7,328 nt of DNA from Gammaproteobacteria bacterium (GTDB lineage Bacteria; Pseudomonadota; Gammaproteobacteria; JAABTG01), in assembly GCA_030066245.1 (NCBI GenBank), contig JASJBY010000239.1, positions 1 to 7,328 of the forward strand, written 5' to 3'. The position numbers were made by a program, and so were the translations under genes. Position 1 is the first letter of the stretch, and each line of letters begins with the position of its first letter. Positions 5,838 through 7,328 of the stretch are shown one piece after another. Below the pieces are notes generated by a model. The model saw nothing but the letters and a program-made list of their open reading frames with translations, was not told the origin of the DNA and did not search any database.

Positions 5838-5923
5838 TTCCAAGGGAACAGCTAGAGCGAGCGATGCCGCTTCGCCGGCCGCAGCGCGCGCGTGCGAGAT
5901 TACGGGTTATCGGGAGAGCATCC

Positions 5924-6529
5924 ATGGGTAATGAAGAGCAGGTGCCGACAGAAGAGACTTTGACCGCTGGAGACGAGACTGGCCGGGCGGCGGCGAAAGA
6001 CCCGGCGGGAAGTGACGGGAATCAGCCGGCATCTGAGCCACAGGCCACGCCGGAGAAGCTGACCTTGCTCCTGGAGGATGCCAGGGCCAAGGCTGACGAC
6101 CACTGGCAGGCTCTGCTGCGTGCCAAGGCGGAGATGGAGAATCTGCGCAAGCGCACCCGACGGGACGTGGAGAATGCGCATAAGTTCGGGCTGGAGAAAT
6201 TCGTCGCCGAGGTCCTGCCCGTCCTGGACAGCATGGAACTGGGTCTGTCGGCCGCGTCCGAGGAAGGGGTGGATACCGACAAGGTGCGCGAGGGGATGGA
6301 GCTGACTCTGAAAATGCTGCAAACCGCCGTGGATAAATTCGGGGTGAGCCAGGTGGACCCGGCAGGAGAGCTGTTTGACCCGGAACGCCACCAGGCAATG
6401 ACCATGCAGGAGACGGACACCGTCGAGCCGGGTACCGTGGTATCCGTGATTCAGAAAGGTTACGTCCTCAACGAGCGCCTCGTGAGACCGGCCCTGGTCA
6501 TCGTGGCGAAGGCGCCCCCGGCTGGTTGA
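5924..6529 (+). CDS. grpE: Nucleotide exchange factor GrpE
   Basis: GrpE releases ADP from DnaK and so resets the chaperone cycle. The 201-aa product has an acidic, disordered N-terminal stretch (about 1-42), a long dimer-forming helix (about 43-110, including A-K-A-E-M-E-N-L-R-K-R near 67-77), and the beta-domain that contacts DnaK, with FDPERHQAM at 151-159 and GYVLNERLVRPALVIVAK at 179-196. The frame is open from an ATG at 5864, but the 20 extra residues are arginine-rich and lack a ribosome-binding site. The ATG at 5924 has GGGAG 7 bases upstream and gives the usual family length, so I chose it. A sigma-32 promoter lies upstream, and dnaK follows after 74 bases. Confidence 0.96.
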   Translation: MGNEEQVPTEETLTAGDETGRAAAKDPAGSDGNQPASEPQATPEKLTLLLEDARAKADDHWQALLRAKAEMENLRKRTRRDVENAHKFGLEKFVAEVLPVLDSMELGLSAASEEGVDTDKVREGMELTLKMLQTAVDKFGVSQVDPAGELFDPERHQAMTMQETDTVEPGTVVSVIQKGYVLNERLVRPALVIVAKAPPAG

Positions 6530-6545
6530 AAGAGCTTTTCCAGCC
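6520..6545 (+). repeat. Stem-loop at the grpE-dnaK junction
   Basis: GGCTGG (6520-6525) pairs exactly with CCAGCC (6540-6545); the 14-base loop can add an AAA/TTT pairing. The grpE stop lies within it. No T run follows, so it is unlikely to be a full terminator; it could set the relative amounts of grpE and dnaK message by partial termination or by protecting RNA ends. It overlaps the proposed dnaK promoter. Confidence 0.45.
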
Positions 6546-6552
6546 CCAATAT
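6525..6552 (+). promoter_or_regulatory. Candidate second sigma-32 promoter, before dnaK
   Basis: GTTGAA (6525-6530) matches the sigma-32 -35 at 5 of 6 bases. After 13 bases comes CCCCAATAT (6544-6552), close to CCCCATTTA. A start near 6558-6562 would give a leader of about 45 bases. The spacer is at the short end of the accepted 13-17 range, and the site overlaps the stem-loop, so the match may be partly fortuitous. Confidence 0.4.
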
Positions 6553-6603
6553 CTGTGCTAAGGACCGCCCACGAGAATACGCAAGAATCGGAGACACCAC
6601 ATC

Positions 6604-7328
6604 ATGGCAAAAGTCATCGGAATCGACCTGGGAACCACCAACTCCTGCGTCGCGGTAATGGAGAGCGGCGATAAGCCTCACGTCATCGAAAATGCCGAAG
6701 GTCAGCGGACTACCCCGTCGATGGTCGCGTTCACGAAGGACGGCGAGGTTCTCGTTGGACAGTCTGCCAAGCGTCAGGCAGTGACCAATCCTCACAATAC
6801 GCTATTTGCTATCAAGCGGCTCATCGGGCGCCGCTTCAAAGAAGACGTGGTTCAGCGCGACATCAAGATGGTGCCCTACAACATCGTCAACGCCGACAAC
6901 GGGGACGCGTGGGTCGAAGCCAACGGCAAGAAAATGGCTCCGCAGGAGGTTGCGGCCCGGGTGCTGCAGAAGATGAGGCAAACGGCCGAGGACTATCTGG
7001 GCGCTGAGGTGAAGGAGGCCGTGATCACTGTTCCTGCCTACTTCAACGATTCCCAGCGCCAGGCGACCAAGGACGCTGGTCGTATCGCCGGGCTTGAGGT
7101 CAAGCGGATTATCAACGAGCCGACCGCCGCTGCGCTGGCTTACGGCATGGACAAGAAGCGGGGCGACCAGAAAATCGCCGTCTACGACCTGGGCGGCGGC
7201 ACCTTCGATATATCCATCATCGAGATTGCGGAGGTGGATGGCGAGCACCAGTTCGAGGTGCTGTCAACGAACGGGGATACGTTCCTGGGCGGAGAGGATT
7301 TCGACAAGCGTCTCATCGACTATCTGGC
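6604..7328 (+). CDS. dnaK: Chaperone DnaK (Hsp70), N-terminal part
   Basis: DnaK is the ATP-driven Hsp70 chaperone that binds exposed hydrophobic peptides, working with DnaJ and GrpE. The first 241 residues are present, covering most of the ATPase domain; the gene runs off the right edge. Visible motifs are IGIDLGTTNS (5-14, phosphate loop 1), NTLFAIKRLIGRRF (65-78, with Lys71 corresponding to the catalytic Lys70 of E. coli), VPAYFNDSQRQATKDAG (143-159), the linker-side INEPTAAALAYG (170-181) and DLGGGTFD (195-202, phosphate loop 2, Thr200 equal to E. coli Thr199). The sequence is very close to E. coli DnaK through this region. A GGAG sits about 10 bases before the ATG. dnaJ would be expected downstream but is not in view. 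Confidence 0.98.
   Translation, partial: MAKVIGIDLGTTNSCVAVMESGDKPHVIENAEGQRTTPSMVAFTKDGEVLVGQSAKRQAVTNPHNTLFAIKRLIGRRFKEDVVQRDIKMVPYNIVNADNGDAWVEANGKKMAPQEVAARVLQKMRQTAEDYLGAEVKEAVITVPAYFNDSQRQATKDAGRIAGLEVKRIINEPTAAALAYGMDKKRGDQKIAVYDLGGGTFDISIIEIAEVDGEHQFEVLSTNGDTFLGGEDFDKRLIDYL

Noticed and set aside
4968..5843. Long - strand ORF (291 codons) opposite hrcA
   Set aside because: Fully antisense to hrcA, whose protein is clearly real; the antisense product resembles no family I know.
5884..5896. Alternating GC run as a Z-DNA element
   Set aside because: Thirteen alternating bases are unremarkable in a GC-rich genome.
5899..5932. RNA thermometer masking the grpE ribosome-binding site
   Set aside because: ATTAC (5899-5903) can pair with GTAAT (5928-5932) and GGA with TCC inside, but the pairings are too short to be convincing.

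Overview
The window is ordinary core chromosome of a GC-rich gammaproteobacterium. The proteins read as gammaproteobacterial (RatA/RatB, BamE, Fur, RecN, NadK, GrpE, DnaK), and an hrcA gene sits directly in front of grpE-dnaK. HrcA is absent from enterics and pseudomonads but present in several deeper gammaproteobacterial lines. From general knowledge of gene order I would guess a Chromatiales/Ectothiorhodospiraceae-type organism, but this is inference. Both ends are cut: ratA lacks its N-terminus and dnaK its C-terminus.

Layout from left to right. The end of ratA and the overlapping ratB (rnfH) run on the + strand to 556. A 67-bp AT-rich gap separates them from bamE (- strand, 624-1121), an outer-membrane assembly lipoprotein with a charged C-terminal tail. 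bamE diverges from fur (+, 1208-1630) across 86 bp that contain a perfect 8-bp dyad. After fur comes a 250-bp gene-free stretch with a C-rich, G-free segment that looks like a Rho entry site. recN (-, 1881-3557) and nadK (-, 3780-4646) follow, separated by 222 bp holding a possible 68-codon ORF and a GC hairpin. A 129-bp divergent region separates nadK from hrcA (+, 4776-5828), followed by grpE (5924-6529) and dnaK (from 6604).

The right half is a heat-shock cluster: HrcA repressor, GrpE nucleotide-exchange factor and DnaK chaperone. The clearest regulatory signal in the window is a sigma-32-type promoter before grpE (CTTGAA, 14 bp, CCCCACTT) that overlaps the end of hrcA. A second, weaker sigma-32-like site lies before dnaK. 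No complete CIRCE operator is visible; only two isolated 7-base half-sites occur, one before hrcA and one before dnaK. This suggests that sigma-32 is the main control here and that HrcA may act elsewhere or through degenerate sites.

The left half combines housekeeping functions: ribosome/stress-associated RatAB, outer-membrane assembly, iron regulation, DNA repair and NADP synthesis. I found no mobile element, CRISPR array, rRNA, tRNA or novel multigene system. The points worth a second look are regulatory and intergenic.
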